DNA of 64,000 bases. Source: Desulfolithobacter dissulfuricans (GTDB lineage Bacteria; Desulfobacterota; Desulfobulbia; Desulfobulbales; Desulfobulbaceae). Location: NCBI RefSeq assembly GCF_025998535.1, contig NZ_AP024233.1:3532429-3596428 (forward strand), read 5' to 3'. The notes under the pieces are model-generated. The model ran no database searches and was not told the DNA's origin. It worked only from the letters and a program-made list of their open reading frames with translations. Of the stretch, positions 26,312-36,189 are shown piece after piece. Positions within the stretch are counted from its first letter, which is position 1. Each line of letters begins with the position of its first letter. Made by a program: the position numbers and the translations under genes.

Positions 26312-29300
26312 ATGATAGACTGGTCAGCCCGTCTGCACCGGCTGGAGCAGGACGGTATCCCCATTTATGTGAACCCTGAAACCCCTGACTGGTTTGTCCC
26401 CTCTACCCGGGGCGACCGTTTACTGACGGCGGCCGCGGGTTGCCAGACGATCGAACAGGCGGTGTTGAGGTATCGGGCGTTGTATGGCGAGGATGCGCAG
26501 CAGCTCGGGCGCGACTACCAGCGGTTGGCCATGGTTCTGGATACCCCTGAACCGGAGCCTTACCTGGGCCGCAAGGCCCATCTTCGTCTGGGGCGGCTGC
26601 GGGAGATCTGGTACCATCTGACCGACGCCTGCAACCTGGCCTGCCGCCACTGCCTCTTTGGCTCCTCTCCGGCCCGAAGCCAGGCCCTGGAACGGGATCT
26701 GCTTGACCGGAGCCTGGTGGAGGGATGGAGGCGGGCTGCCGGCTCTTCTATTTCACCGGTGGCGAACCCTTTGTCTATCCCGGTTTTGTCGAGATCCTGG
26801 CCCGGGTGCAGGAGTTGCATCCCCGGGCACATGCGGTGGTGCTGACCAATGGGTTGCTGCTTGAGCGGTGGCTTTCGGAATTGGCAGGATTGGACCGGGA
26901 GCGGCTGCACCTGCAGGTGAGCCTGGATGGGCTGGAACGGGAGCATGATCACCTGCGGGGCAGGGGCAGTTTCGCGGCCCTGGCTGCCAGCATGCGGTCC
27001 GTCCGCTCCGCCGGTCTGCCGGTGACCGTGTCGGTGGCTGTCAACCGGGTCAATGTCGATCAGCTGCCCGCGCTGGCCAGGCTGGCGGCCAGCTGGGGGG
27101 CCGCCGGCCTGCATGTGATGTATCATTTTGTCCGCGGTCGGGGGACCGATGCCCAGTTTGTCCCGCCGGAGCATATCGCGGCCAGGATGGTGGAGACCGG
27201 GGCGGTCTGCGCCGAGCTGGGGCTGAGGTTCGATAACCTGGAGGCCCTGCAGGCCCAGGTTTTCACCATGCCCGGAACCCGCCATGACCTGAGCGGCATG
27301 GGGTGGGAGTCACTGGCCATTGGTCCTGACGGGCGGGTCTATCCGTCACCGGCGCTGGTCCGGGTCGCAGCCCTGGACTGCGGTGGCCTGGACCAGGGTC
27401 TCACCTCGGTCTGGCGCCAGAGCCCGGTGCTGGCAGAGGCCCGCCGGGCCTCGCTGGCGGACGACCCGGACCTGGCGGCTGATCCGCTCCGTTTCCTCAC
27501 CGGTGGCGGTGACCCGGATCACAGTTTTGTGCGCGGGGCCAGCTTTGTCGGCCACGATCCCTACCTGGAACTGGCCAACCGCCTGGTCCTGCATCTCATT
27601 GCCCGGGAAGCCGGCCGTTATCCGGATCAGGGACTCTTCCGGCTGCGGATGGGGGATCTTCGTTTTGATTGCCCCGACGGGGATGAGTCGGGCTCCGATG
27701 GCTCGGTTTCTCTCACCCACTGCAACTGCGTGGTTTCCCTGGCCGGACCGGACGGCCACCGGTCGGTGCGCGAGTTCTATGGTGAGGCCGCCCGGGAGGC
27801 CAAGCGCGATATCGTCAACCCTTTCGGACCGTCCGGCCTGGAGACCACTTTTATCCCTGACCAGTCCACCGAGCGTTCCTATGGCTGCGGCAGCCCGGTA
27901 CGGGACGCGGCTCCACAACCCGGGGAGACCCTGGTGGATCTGGGCTCGGGCAGCGGGGTGGAGTGTTTCCTGGCTGCGGCCGAGGTCGGGCCGGAAGGAC
28001 GGGTCCTCGGGATCGACATGACCGACGACATGCTGCAGCTGGCCATTGACTCGAAAAAACCGGTGAAGGAGCGGCTGGGCTACGACAATATCGAGTTCAG
28101 GAAGGGGTTTCTCGAGGCCATACCCCTGGAGGATGGCTGCGCCGACGTGGTGATCTCCAACTGCGTGATCAATCTCAGCCCGGACAAGCGGCAGACCTTT
28201 CTCGAGATCGGCCGGATCCTCAAACCAGGCGGCCGGCTGGTGGTCTCCGATATCGTTACCGATGGGCGGGTGGCGCCCTCCATTCGCAATTCCGCCCGGC
28301 TGCGCGGCGAGTGCCTGGGCGGGGCCATGGTCCAGGGTGACCTGATGCAGATGCTGGAGGATTGCGGCTTTGCCGGAATTTTCATCCACAGCCGTCATCC
28401 CTACCGCCTGGTGGGCGGGGACCGGTTTTTTTCTCTCACCTACGAGGCGCGCAAACCTGCCCACGGGGCGACCGGCGATCCGGTCCGGGTGGTGTACCGC
28501 GGTCCGCACCGGGCCCTTGTCACCGAAGAGGGGACCGTGCTTGAACGGGGGCGAATCACCACCATGGCCGCCTCGGAGGCCGCCCGGTGCGATGAATCGG
28601 TCTTTGTCCTTGATGATGAAGGGGGAGTGGTCAACGTGGAGCAGGAGCCATGCTGCTGCGCGTCCCCTCCCGAAGAGGCCACGGCGGCCGATGCTCCCCG
28701 GCACCCGCCGGTGCAGCCCATTGTCCGCCACCGGAGCGGCTGCATGCTCTGTGGCGCGGAGCTGGTCTATGACAACCAGGCCCGGGAGCAGGCCTGCCAT
28801 TTCTGCGGCAGCCGCCAGCAGACCAACAGCCGCTGCCGGGAGGGTCATTTTATCTGCGATCGGTGCCACCAGGAGGAAGGGCTGGAGGTTATCCGCCATA
28901 TCTGCCTGGAGAGGTCGGAGCAGGACATGATCCGGTTGCTAACGATCATCCGCTCCCATCCGGCCGTGCCCATGCACGGGCCTGAACACCATGCCCTGGT
29001 GCCCGGGGTCATCCTGGCCGCCTTTCGTAACAGCGGAGGCCGGATCAGCCACGAAACCATTGGTGCGGGAATTGAGCGCGGTGCCGGAATTCCGGGCGGA
29101 GCCTGCGGTTTCTGGGGCAGCTGTGGTGCGGCCATAGGTGCCGGAATCGCGGCCTCGCTCATCCTGGATGCCACCCCGCTCACCCCCCATCCCCGGCAGC
29201 AGGCCCAGGAGTTCGGCGCCCGGGTGCTGGCGGCCATTGGTGGTATCCGTGGCGGCCGTTGCTGCCAGCGGGAGACCTGGCTGGCCCTGACCACCACCGC

Positions 29301-29484
29301 CCGCCTGGCCCCGCAGTATTTCGGAATCTCCCTGCGGGCGGACAGTGTGATCCACTGTAGCCAGTACCGGCAGAACCGGGAGTGTATCGGTCGCCGGTGT
29401 CCGTTGTGGGAACACCGGCAGACAGAGGTGGAAGAGGATGGTAGCCGCCTGGGCCTGGATGTGCTGCAGCAGAGGATGTTGTGA
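26312..29484 (+). CDS. Radical SAM / ArsM-like methyltransferase / DUF5714-like fusion (apparent frameshift at 26722-26724)
   Basis: One gene split into frames 26312-26845 and 26725-29484; one extra G in GGG at 26722-26724 restores a 1057-residue protein. Residues 1-90 resemble a PqqD-like domain. A radical SAM domain follows with CNLACRHC (Cys107, 111, 114) and TGGEP near 149; its SPASM-like tail lacks most cysteines (VYPSPALV). About residues 500-710 match arsenite methyltransferase ArsM: YGCGSP (Cys526), VDLGSGSGVECF, GIDMTDDM, SNCVINLSPDK (Cys618) and GECLGGA (Cys668), the three As(III)-binding cysteine contexts. A CCC triplet and a C-terminal domain with paired cysteines (CMLCG, CHFCG, CDRC, GGACGFWGSC) recall DUF5714. 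Substrate unknown. The domain calls are by motif recall. Confidence 0.78.
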
Positions 29485-29525
29485 GTGGTGATCGGTCTGG
29501 TGCGCACACTGTGAACAGTAACGGG

Positions 29526-30266
29526 TCAGTCCTGTTGCGGCTCCAGGGCGGTGGCGATCTCCTTCTGGATCCGGCTGACCATCTCCAGGGGCGCGGACGC
29601 GTCCCGGATGGGGCGGCCGATGACCAGGTAATCGCTGCCGTCACCAATGGCCCGGCCCGGGGTGGCGATGCGCTGCTGGTCGCCCGCATCACTGTCGGCC
29701 GGGCGGATACCAGGGGTAACCATGTCAAATTTTCTGCCCAGTTCGTGGCGCAGCATGGATGCTTCCCGGGCCGAGCAGACCAGGCCGTGGCAGCCGACAT
29801 CCAGGACCCGCCGGGCCCGGGTCAGGACCAGTTCCTCCACCGTGCCCCCGAAGTTCAGCTCCGCCAGTTCCTGGCTGCCCATGGAAGTCAGCACGGTCAC
29901 CGCAAGGATCTTCACTCCACTATCCGCTTCAAGGGCGGCCTCGACCACCGGCCGGTAGCCATGCACGGTGGCAAAGGTGATGCCCCGGTCCCGGAACTGT
30001 TCCACCGCCAGCCGCACGGTGGCCGGGATGTCGTAGAGCTTGAGGTCGAGCATGACCCGGTTGCCGCGGCTGGCGATATGTTCCACCACCGGCCAGCCTC
30101 CGGCCAGGAAGAGCTGCAGCCCCACCTTGAAGAAACGTATCCGGCCATCCAGCGCTTCCACCAGTTCCCGGGCCGCGTCCGCGGTGGGGACGTCGAGGGC
30201 GAAGATGATCCGCTCCTCCAGGGGAATCTTTTTTTCTTTTTCTTTTTCTTTTCTGTCGTTTTTCAT
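29526..30266 (-). CDS. pyrF: Orotidine 5'-phosphate decarboxylase
   Basis: PyrF converts OMP to UMP. The 246-residue product has FALDVPTADAA near residue 22, the catalytic Asp-Lys-x-x-Asp array in MLDLKLYDIPATV near residue 72, and the phosphate-binding end VTPGIRP ... DYLVIGRPIRDA. The N-terminus is lysine/glutamate-rich (KEKEKEKK), encoded by a short TTTTTC repeat on the plus strand. It is the first of several minus-strand genes and ends 41 bp from the radical SAM fusion gene, with which it is convergent. Confidence 0.95.
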   Translation of the reverse strand: MKNDRKEKEKEKKIPLEERIIFALDVPTADAARELVEALDGRIRFFKVGLQLFLAGGWPVVEHIASRGNRVMLDLKLYDIPATVRLAVEQFRDRGITFATVHGYRPVVEAALEADSGVKILAVTVLTSMGSQELAELNFGGTVEELVLTRARRVLDVGCHGLVCSAREASMLRHELGRKFDMVTPGIRPADSDAGDQQRIATPGRAIGDGSDYLVIGRPIRDASAPLEMVSRIQKEIATALEPQQD

Positions 30267-30290
30267 GTCGCCTCTCGTGCCCGTTGGATT

Positions 30291-30623
30291 TCAGGCCGAA
30301 ATCATCTCCTCCTCCAGGAGCCGGTCGGCGAAGTCGAGCACGAACTGGCGCTGGGCGGGCGTGGACCGGGCAATGCAGGAGCAGTGCATGTTGTCGGAGT
30401 TGCGGACCAGTAATTCAAACTTGAGCGCTTTTTCCTCCAGAACCACGGCAATGTAGAACGGAGCGCATTTGTCGTGTCCCTGCTGGGCCTCGGACCAGAG
30501 GTCACGGGGCAGTTCCAGCCAGAAGATACCCTCCATGGGGCCTGGCTTCAGGGTCCGTTTGAGGTAGCTTTCGATATTGTCGCGTTCAAGAAAGGAAAGT
30601 TCATCTATGACATACTGACGCAT
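30291..30623 (-). CDS. Conserved hypothetical protein, 110 residues
   Basis: A small soluble protein beginning MRQYVIDELSFLERDNIESYLKR and containing GIFWLELPRDLWSEAQQGHDKCAPFYIAVVLEEK. It has two close cysteines (MHCSCIA) near residues 80-82. I do not recognise a named family. It sits between pepP-like and pyrF genes on the same strand, 25 bp from pyrF, so it is likely co-transcribed. Confidence 0.65.
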   Translation of the reverse strand: MRQYVIDELSFLERDNIESYLKRTLKPGPMEGIFWLELPRDLWSEAQQGHDKCAPFYIAVVLEEKALKFELLVRNSDNMHCSCIARSTPAQRQFVLDFADRLLEEEMISA

Positions 30624-30691
30624 GGTTTTTGTTTTTCCTGTTTTTCTTTGATGCTGGAGGATTGTTGGCAGCCGGGAGGACGTGGCCCGGA

Positions 30692-31801
30692 TCAGATATC
30701 GAGAAAGGTTGTATCCTGGTTGAGGTTTTCACAGCCGTCCTCGCGGACCACCACCATGTTTTCCAACCGGATACCGCCCCATCCGGGCAGGTAGATGCCC
30801 GGCTCCACCGTGACCACCATGCCCGGACGCAGCTTTTTCTTCGAGCGGCTGGAGAGGCGTGGCTCTTCATGGACGGCCAGGCCGACCCCGTGGCCCAGGG
30901 CGTGGCCAAAGGCCTCTCCGTATCCGGCCCGGGCGATGACCTGGCGGGCGGCCCGGTCCACTTCCCGGCAGGTGACCCCGGCGCGGATCGCCTCCATGCC
31001 GGCCAGCTGGGCCCGGCGAACCACCCGCAGCCGCTCCCTGAAGGTTCGGTCCGGTTTGCCGGCCACAAAGGTACGGGTCATGTCCGAGCAGTAGCCCTCA
31101 AGGACAAGACCCATGTCAACCAGCACCAGGTCGCCGGTCCGGAGTACCCGGTCGGTGGGTACGGCATGGGGTTTGGCCGCGTTTTCGCCAAAAGCGACAA
31201 TGGTCTCGAAGCTCGGGGCCTCGGCGCCCAGTTCCCGCATGGTCAGCTCCAGGGCCAGGGCCACCTCCTGCTCGGTCATGCCCGGTTCGATGGTGTTGTA
31301 GACCAGCTGGAAGACCTGTTCGTTACGCTGGACCGATTTGCGAATGGCCTTGATCTCCTCTTCGCTCTTGATTTCCCGCATCCGCTCCACCAGCCCGGTG
31401 ATCGGCACCAGGGTGAGGCTGATTCTGTCCGCCATGGCCTGGAGCTTGAGGGCGGTGGCATGGAGCATATAATCACTTTCAAAGCCGAGACGGTGGACGT
31501 GGAGCCTGGGCAGCAGCTGTTGCAGCCGGTTTTTGAGCCCGCGGGGATAGAGCTCGATCCGGAAGCCCGGAGCCTCTTCCCCGGCCTGGAGATGGAAGCG
31601 GGAATCGGTGAGCAGAAGCGGCTGGCCCGCGGCCGGTATGAGCAGGACGCCTGCGGTCTCCTGGATGCCGTGGTCCGCGGCCCGGTAGCCGCTCAGGTAG
31701 CGTCGGTTGTGGGGCTGGGTCACCAGCATGGCGTCGAGTTTCCTCCGCCTGAGCGTTTGCTGGAGCCGGTAGATTCGGTCGGGATAGCGCAGCTCCGCCA
31801 T
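30692..31801 (-). CDS. M24 family Xaa-Pro peptidase
   Basis: A 369-residue metallopeptidase that removes the residue before proline. The N-terminal creatinase-like domain (residues 1-130) precedes the pita-bread catalytic domain. Metal ligands are visible: LVLVDMGLVLEGYCSDMTRTF (two Asp), GHGVGLAVHEEP (His) and VVTVEPGIY (Glu), with a final Glu in the tail. It is shorter than E. coli PepP, and closer in length to the PepQ/YpdF group. It starts 3 bp after the next upstream gene, suggesting one operon. Confidence 0.9.
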   Translation of the reverse strand: MAELRYPDRIYRLQQTLRRRKLDAMLVTQPHNRRYLSGYRAADHGIQETAGVLLIPAAGQPLLLTDSRFHLQAGEEAPGFRIELYPRGLKNRLQQLLPRLHVHRLGFESDYMLHATALKLQAMADRISLTLVPITGLVERMREIKSEEEIKAIRKSVQRNEQVFQLVYNTIEPGMTEQEVALALELTMRELGAEAPSFETIVAFGENAAKPHAVPTDRVLRTGDLVLVDMGLVLEGYCSDMTRTFVAGKPDRTFRERLRVVRRAQLAGMEAIRAGVTCREVDRAARQVIARAGYGEAFGHALGHGVGLAVHEEPRLSSRSKKKLRPGMVVTVEPGIYLPGWGGIRLENMVVVREDGCENLNQDTTFLDI

Positions 31802-31804
31802 GGA

Positions 31805-32395
31805 TCAGACTCCCAGTCGCTGTTTGAGCACGGTCTTGTGCTGTTCCAGGGCCTGGTTGTACTGGCCGCTGAGCTCGTTTTCGATCCGGGCCCATTCCTC
31901 CTGGAACTTCTGCTGCAGGGTCGCTTCGAGCTTCATGTCGCCGGGCGGCATGGCCCCCTGCTGACCCATGAGCTGCTCGTACTGCATGCGGACCTGCTCT
32001 TCGAGCTGGGTGCGCAGCTGGTCGCGGTGCTGGTTGTACTGGCCGAGGATGTGACCCATCTCCTGGCAGATGGCGGCAATGTCGCCGGCACCGCCGCTGA
32101 GCTCGACGAGGCCGTCGGCGGCCCGGTCACCGCGCTGTTTCTGGATCTCGTCGCGCGGCAGTGAGAGGTTGCGCATCAGCCCCTCGATCATGCCCTGGCG
32201 GATGATCATCTGCAGGGCCGGGTCTTTTGTCTCCAGTTCGGCTGCCAGGCTTGCCAGCTTGCCGGCCAGGTAGTCGGCGGCCAGCCGCATGCCTTCCTTG
32301 CGGGCTTCTTCCTGCTGCAGCTCTTCGCTGGAGGCCTTGCCCATGCGGGCGGCCCGTTCCATGACAAGATCCATGGTGGATTTGATTTCAGCCAT
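31805..32395 (-). CDS. Conserved coiled-coil protein of unknown function
   Basis: A 196-residue glutamine- and glutamate-rich protein with no signal peptide or membrane segment. Residues about 25-75 and 100-190 have long heptad-like helices (QLRTQLEEQVRMQYEQLMGQ; FQEEWARIENELSGQYNQAL). The ATG at 32395 is preceded by GGGGAGA; the longer frame from 32470 adds unlike residues. It is directly coupled to the peptidase gene (3 bp gap). No family is named with confidence. Confidence 0.7.
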   Translation of the reverse strand: MAEIKSTMDLVMERAARMGKASSEELQQEEARKEGMRLAADYLAGKLASLAAELETKDPALQMIIRQGMIEGLMRNLSLPRDEIQKQRGDRAADGLVELSGGAGDIAAICQEMGHILGQYNQHRDQLRTQLEEQVRMQYEQLMGQQGAMPPGDMKLEATLQQKFQEEWARIENELSGQYNQALEQHKTVLKQRLGV

Positions 32396-32536
32396 CTGTC
32401 TTTTCTCCCCGGCACACGGCCTGCTGAGCCGACCCTGTCCGAAAGTAACTGGTGAATGGTAAGCAAACATACGGCGGACCCTGTCCGGGTCGGCACCGTG
32501 GTATGGTGTTCAGTATATGCAATTCGCCCTCAAAGC

Positions 32537-33895
32537 TCAATCTTCATCTCCGCGGACCATGCGGGCGCCGAAAAAGCCGTCGAGCCCGTCGGCCGGGGTC
32601 GGGCGGAAAAAGCCCTCCCGGTCGACCAGCTTCCGGGCCGGTTCCGGCAGCAGCTCCCTGCAGCTCTGGAGCTGGAATTGCGGATGTTTCTCCAGGAAGT
32701 CAGCCACCACCTCCTCGTTTTCCTCGGGTTCGAGCGAGCAGGTGGTGTAGACCAGCACGCCGCCGGAAGCGAGCAGGGCGGCGGCCTGGTCCAGGAGATG
32801 GAGCTGTTTTTCCCGGTATCGGGGAAAATCCGTGGCTTTCCGGTTCCAGCGGATATCGGGCTGCCGGCGGATGACCCCGGTTCCGGAGCAGGGGGCGTCG
32901 ACGAGGATACCGGCGAACCGCTCTGTGGTCCGGGCGCTGAAATCCTCCAGGGTGGTCTGTGCCGGGGTGACCCGGTCCAGGAGTCCGAGCCGCCGGAGGT
33001 TTTCCCGCAGGAGGCGGAACCGCCGGCTGTCCGGCTCAAGCGCCGTGAGCGCGGCTCCATGCTCCAGCAGGGCGGCCAGGTGCAGGCTCTTGCCACCCAG
33101 ACCGGCGCACCCGTCCAGGTAGTTCTGTCCGGCCCGCAGCGGTCCGAGCAGGAGGCTGGCCAGCTGGGCCGCTTCGTCCTGGATCTGGAAGAGTCCCTCG
33201 TCAAAGCCGGGCAGGCTTGTGACCGCGCCGCTGTGACCGGGGAGGATGATGCTGCCCGGTGCAAAGCGGCCCGGGGTAGCCTTGATGTCTTTGCGGTGCA
33301 GGAGATGGAGCAGCTCGTCCGGAGAAATTTTCAGGGTGTTGGTCCGCAGGCACAGGCTCGGTTCCAGGTTGTTGGCCGTGCAGATGGCCTCGGTCAGTGG
33401 CCGGCCAAACCGCTTTTCCCACCGGGTCACCAGCCAGTCGGGGTGGTTGCGGACCGGGGGATCCATTTTTCCGGGGGGTGGAATACGGCCCTCCTGGTGT
33501 TCCCGGGCGATTCGCCGCAGGACCCCGTTGACAAAGCCGGTCAGCCAGCGGGGCTGCCGGGCCTGGCGCAGGGCCTTGACCGTTTCGTTGACCGCGGCGC
33601 TCGCCGGGATCCGGTCCAGGAAGAGCAGCTGCAGGATCCCGACCCGCAGGGCCATCAGGGTGAGCGGTTTCATCTTCTCCGGCGGTGTTTTCGAGTAGCT
33701 GGCCAGGACGCGGTCCAGGTACTGGAGCTGGCGGAGCACGCCGCGGACCAGGTGGACGGCCAGCTGCCGGTCCCGGGCCGGAAGGTCACGGCCAAAGACA
33801 ATGCGGTCCAGGTGGGAGGCGATGACCTCTCCGGAATCGTGCCAGGCAACCAGGACCTGGATGGCAAGGGAGCGGGGGCTGGAGGTGTTTTTCAC
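32537..33895 (-). CDS. rsmB: 16S rRNA (cytosine-967-C5)-methyltransferase
   Basis: RsmB methylates C967 of 16S rRNA. The 452-residue product has an N-terminal NusB-like RNA-binding domain (about 1-140: RLLFLDR-like LLFLDRIPASAAVNETVK) and a Rossmann methyltransferase domain with YLDGCAGLGGKSLHLA, VDAPCSGTG carrying one catalytic cysteine, and YTTCSLEPEENE carrying the other. Family length is typical. Its ATG overlaps the end of the diguanylate cyclase gene by four bases. Confidence 0.93.
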   Translation of the reverse strand: MKNTSSPRSLAIQVLVAWHDSGEVIASHLDRIVFGRDLPARDRQLAVHLVRGVLRQLQYLDRVLASYSKTPPEKMKPLTLMALRVGILQLLFLDRIPASAAVNETVKALRQARQPRWLTGFVNGVLRRIAREHQEGRIPPPGKMDPPVRNHPDWLVTRWEKRFGRPLTEAICTANNLEPSLCLRTNTLKISPDELLHLLHRKDIKATPGRFAPGSIILPGHSGAVTSLPGFDEGLFQIQDEAAQLASLLLGPLRAGQNYLDGCAGLGGKSLHLAALLEHGAALTALEPDSRRFRLLRENLRRLGLLDRVTPAQTTLEDFSARTTERFAGILVDAPCSGTGVIRRQPDIRWNRKATDFPRYREKQLHLLDQAAALLASGGVLVYTTCSLEPEENEEVVADFLEKHPQFQLQSCRELLPEPARKLVDREGFFRPTPADGLDGFFGARMVRGDED

Positions 33896-34821
33896 AGTTC
33901 GGAAAAGGCGGTGACGTGGTTTTTACCCTGGTTCTTGGCCGCGAACAGGGCGTGGTCGGCATGGGCCAGCAGGTCGGTCAGGGTCTGGGCGTCGTCCGGG
34001 AAAGTGGCCAGCCCGCAGCTGACCGTGATGTGGATGGAGAGGCCCTGTTCGGCCAGAAACTCGGCCTCTTCGATGGCCCGGCGGATCTTTTCCGCCATGA
34101 TTCGACCCTGTTCCCGGTCGTGACCGGTGAGGACGATGACAAATTCGTCGCCACCGTAGCTGACCCCGTAGCAGTCGGCGGGCAACCCCTGGCGCACCAC
34201 ATCGGCCAGCTCGGCGATGATGCGGCTGCCGTTTAAGTGGCCATAGGTGTCGACCACGTTCTTGAAATTGTCGATGTCCATGAATATCACCGACAGATGC
34301 CGGTTCTGGGCCCGGTGCATGTCCAGCTGACCCTGCAGGGTCTGGTAGAGGTAGCGGGTGTTGTAGAAGCCGGTCAGGTCGTCGCGGATGGCCAGCTCCC
34401 GGTAGCGGGCCTCGGAGGCCTTGAGTTTTTCCTGGGCCTGCTTGAGGGCCAGGTGGGTCTGGACCCGGGCCAGGAGTTCTTCCTGGGTATAGGGCTTGGT
34501 CACGTAATCCTGGCCGCCGGCGGCAAAGCCGGTGACGATATCCTCCTTTTCATTGCGGGCGGTGACAAAGAGGACCGGGATGTCGGCCAGGGCCGGATCT
34601 TTCTTCAGCCGCCGGCAGACCTCGAAGCCGGAGAGACCGGGCATGTCCACATCGAGGAGGATCAGGTCCGGCATCAACCTGGGGGCCAGAGCCAGGGCCT
34701 CGTCGCCGCTCTGGACAGCGGTTACCCGGTAACCGGCCTCGCCCAGAACCCGGCTGAGCAGTTTGGTGACAATTCGGCTGTCGTCAGCCAGGAGCAGTGA
34801 TGGTCTACGGGGCTCGGTCAT
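33892..34821 (-). CDS. Response regulator with diguanylate cyclase (GGDEF) output
   Basis: A 309-residue protein. The receiver domain (1-125) has LLADDSR, the phospho-aspartate in LILLDVDMPG near residue 54 and the lysine in DYVTKPY. A short helix leads to a GGDEF domain with the intact signature YGGDEF near residue 222, so it should make cyclic di-GMP when phosphorylated. The RxxD product-inhibition site five residues before GGDEF is not present (LPAD at that place). It is PleD-like but with a single receiver. The PilZ protein at 46266 could be an effector. Confidence 0.94.
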   Translation of the reverse strand: MTEPRRPSLLLADDSRIVTKLLSRVLGEAGYRVTAVQSGDEALALAPRLMPDLILLDVDMPGLSGFEVCRRLKKDPALADIPVLFVTARNEKEDIVTGFAAGGQDYVTKPYTQEELLARVQTHLALKQAQEKLKASEARYRELAIRDDLTGFYNTRYLYQTLQGQLDMHRAQNRHLSVIFMDIDNFKNVVDTYGHLNGSRIIAELADVVRQGLPADCYGVSYGGDEFVIVLTGHDREQGRIMAEKIRRAIEEAEFLAEQGLSIHITVSCGLATFPDDAQTLTDLLAHADHALFAAKNQGKNHVTAFSEL

Positions 34822-35094
34822 GATCGGAAGGGGGCTGTTTTTTTCGTCAATTTGAATTGGTACATGGTTATAAAGCAGGATACTGAAATTGCAAGCCCGG
34901 GGTGGTTTTCAGGGAAAGAAGATTGGTTTCGGATACTCCCGTTGTCGGGGCCTGGATATATTCAGCCCGAGGGTGCAATCGGGTGTAGACATTTGGTGGA
35001 AGCTTTGATATGTAATCTTTTCTGTAACAGGATTGTCGGCTGCGGGCCGGCAGGCCGTACGGGTTATACAAGAACGTAAACAAAGGAGTGCAGC
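34822..35094. other. Upstream region of the aap operon
   Basis: A 273 bp gap between divergent genes. A G/C-rich inverted stretch (TGCGGGCCGGCAGGCCGTA) lies 60 bp before aapJ and AAAGGAG lies 7 bp before its ATG. No clean promoter pair was found. Confidence 0.35.
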
Positions 35095-36108
35095 ATGAAA
35101 AAATTATCTTTGATCATGGTGGCAGTTTTTCTGATGATTTCCGCCTCTCTGGCCATGGCATCCACCAAGGATGAGGTTCAGAAGCGCGGCTACCTGCAGT
35201 GCGGTGTATCCACCGGCCTGCCCGGATTCTCCAATCCGGATGAAAAGGGCAACTGGACCGGCCTGGACGTGGACATGTGCCGGGCAGTCGCCGCCGCAGT
35301 GCTTGGCGACGCAACCAAGGTCAAATTCGTCCCCCTGACCGCCAAGGAGCGTTTCACCGCCCTGCAGTCCGGCGAGATCGATATGCTTTCCCGGAACACC
35401 ACCTGGACCTACACCCGCGACACCTCCCTGGGCCTGAATTTTGCCGGTACCGACTACTATGACGGCCAGGGCTTCATGGTTTCAAAGAAGCTCGGCGTCA
35501 AGAGCGCCAAGGAGCTCAACGGAGCCGCTGTCTGCATCCAGGCAGGTACCACCACCGAACTGAACCTGGCCGACTACTTCCGCCAGAACAAGATGGAATA
35601 CCAGGCGGTTGTCTTCGACACCTCCGATCAGACCGTCAAGGGCTTCGAGGCCGGCCGCTGCGACGTACTGACCTCCGACCAGTCCCAGCTCTATGCCCTG
35701 CGCATCAAGCTGGCCAACCCCGACGACGCCGTGGTCCTGCCCGAGGTTATCTCCAAGGAGCCCCTGGGACCGGTTGTGCGCCAGGGTGATGACGGCTGGT
35801 TCAACATCGTCAAGTGGTCCCTGTTCGCCATGATCAATGCCGAGGAAATGGGTGTGACCTCCAAGAATGTCGACACCATGAAGAACTCCAGCAATCCGGC
35901 TGTACAGCGTCTGCTGGGCACCGGTGGCGTCAAGGGTTCCTTCCTGGGCCTGAACGATGACTGGGCCTACCAGATCATCAAGCAGGTGGGCAACTACGGT
36001 GAGATGTTCGATCGCAACGTGGGCGCCGGCTCGCCGCTGAAGATTGCCCGGGGTCTCAACGCCCTGTGGTCCAAGGGCGGTATCATGTACGCCCCGCCGA
36101 TCCGCTAA
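35095..36108 (+). CDS. aapJ: General L-amino acid ABC transporter, periplasmic binding protein
   Basis: A 337-residue binding protein with an N-terminal signal peptide ending ASLAMAS. It has the amino-acid-binding segments GVSTGLPGFSNPDEKGNWTG, GLDVDMCRAVAAAVLG, the ligand region MLSRNTTWTYTRD and AGRCDVLTSDQSQLYALR. This pattern matches AapJ/BztA rather than HisJ. AAAGGAG lies upstream of the ATG. The three following genes encode two permeases and an ATPase, in the standard aapJQMP order. Confidence 0.93.
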   Translation: MKKLSLIMVAVFLMISASLAMASTKDEVQKRGYLQCGVSTGLPGFSNPDEKGNWTGLDVDMCRAVAAAVLGDATKVKFVPLTAKERFTALQSGEIDMLSRNTTWTYTRDTSLGLNFAGTDYYDGQGFMVSKKLGVKSAKELNGAAVCIQAGTTTELNLADYFRQNKMEYQAVVFDTSDQTVKGFEAGRCDVLTSDQSQLYALRIKLANPDDAVVLPEVISKEPLGPVVRQGDDGWFNIVKWSLFAMINAEEMGVTSKNVDTMKNSSNPAVQRLLGTGGVKGSFLGLNDDWAYQIIKQVGNYGEMFDRNVGAGSPLKIARGLNALWSKGGIMYAPPIR

Positions 36109-36131
36109 GGATTACGTCCCTGTACATACCG

Positions 36132-36161
36132 CAAGGAGCGTTCCTCTTCGGGCGCTCCTTG
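36132..36161 (+). terminator. Attenuator-type stem-loop after aapJ
   Basis: CAAGGAGCG at 36132-36140 pairs with CGCTCCTTG at 36153-36161 around a 12-base loop, followed by TGTTGTTTT. It lies just after aapJ and could reduce read-through, giving more binding protein than permease. Confidence 0.65.
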
Positions 36162-36189
36162 TGTTGTTTTGGCTGTTTCTGGTTTTTGT

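Noticed and set aside
26105..26312. A precursor peptide gene for the PqqD-like radical SAM protein
   Set aside because: The gap is filled by the hairpin element, and no short frame with a ribosome site was seen on either side.
26722..26724. Programmed -1 frameshifting in the radical SAM fusion gene
   Set aside because: There is no slippery heptamer, and the same type of G/C-run loss occurs in six other places, so a sequence error is the simpler explanation.
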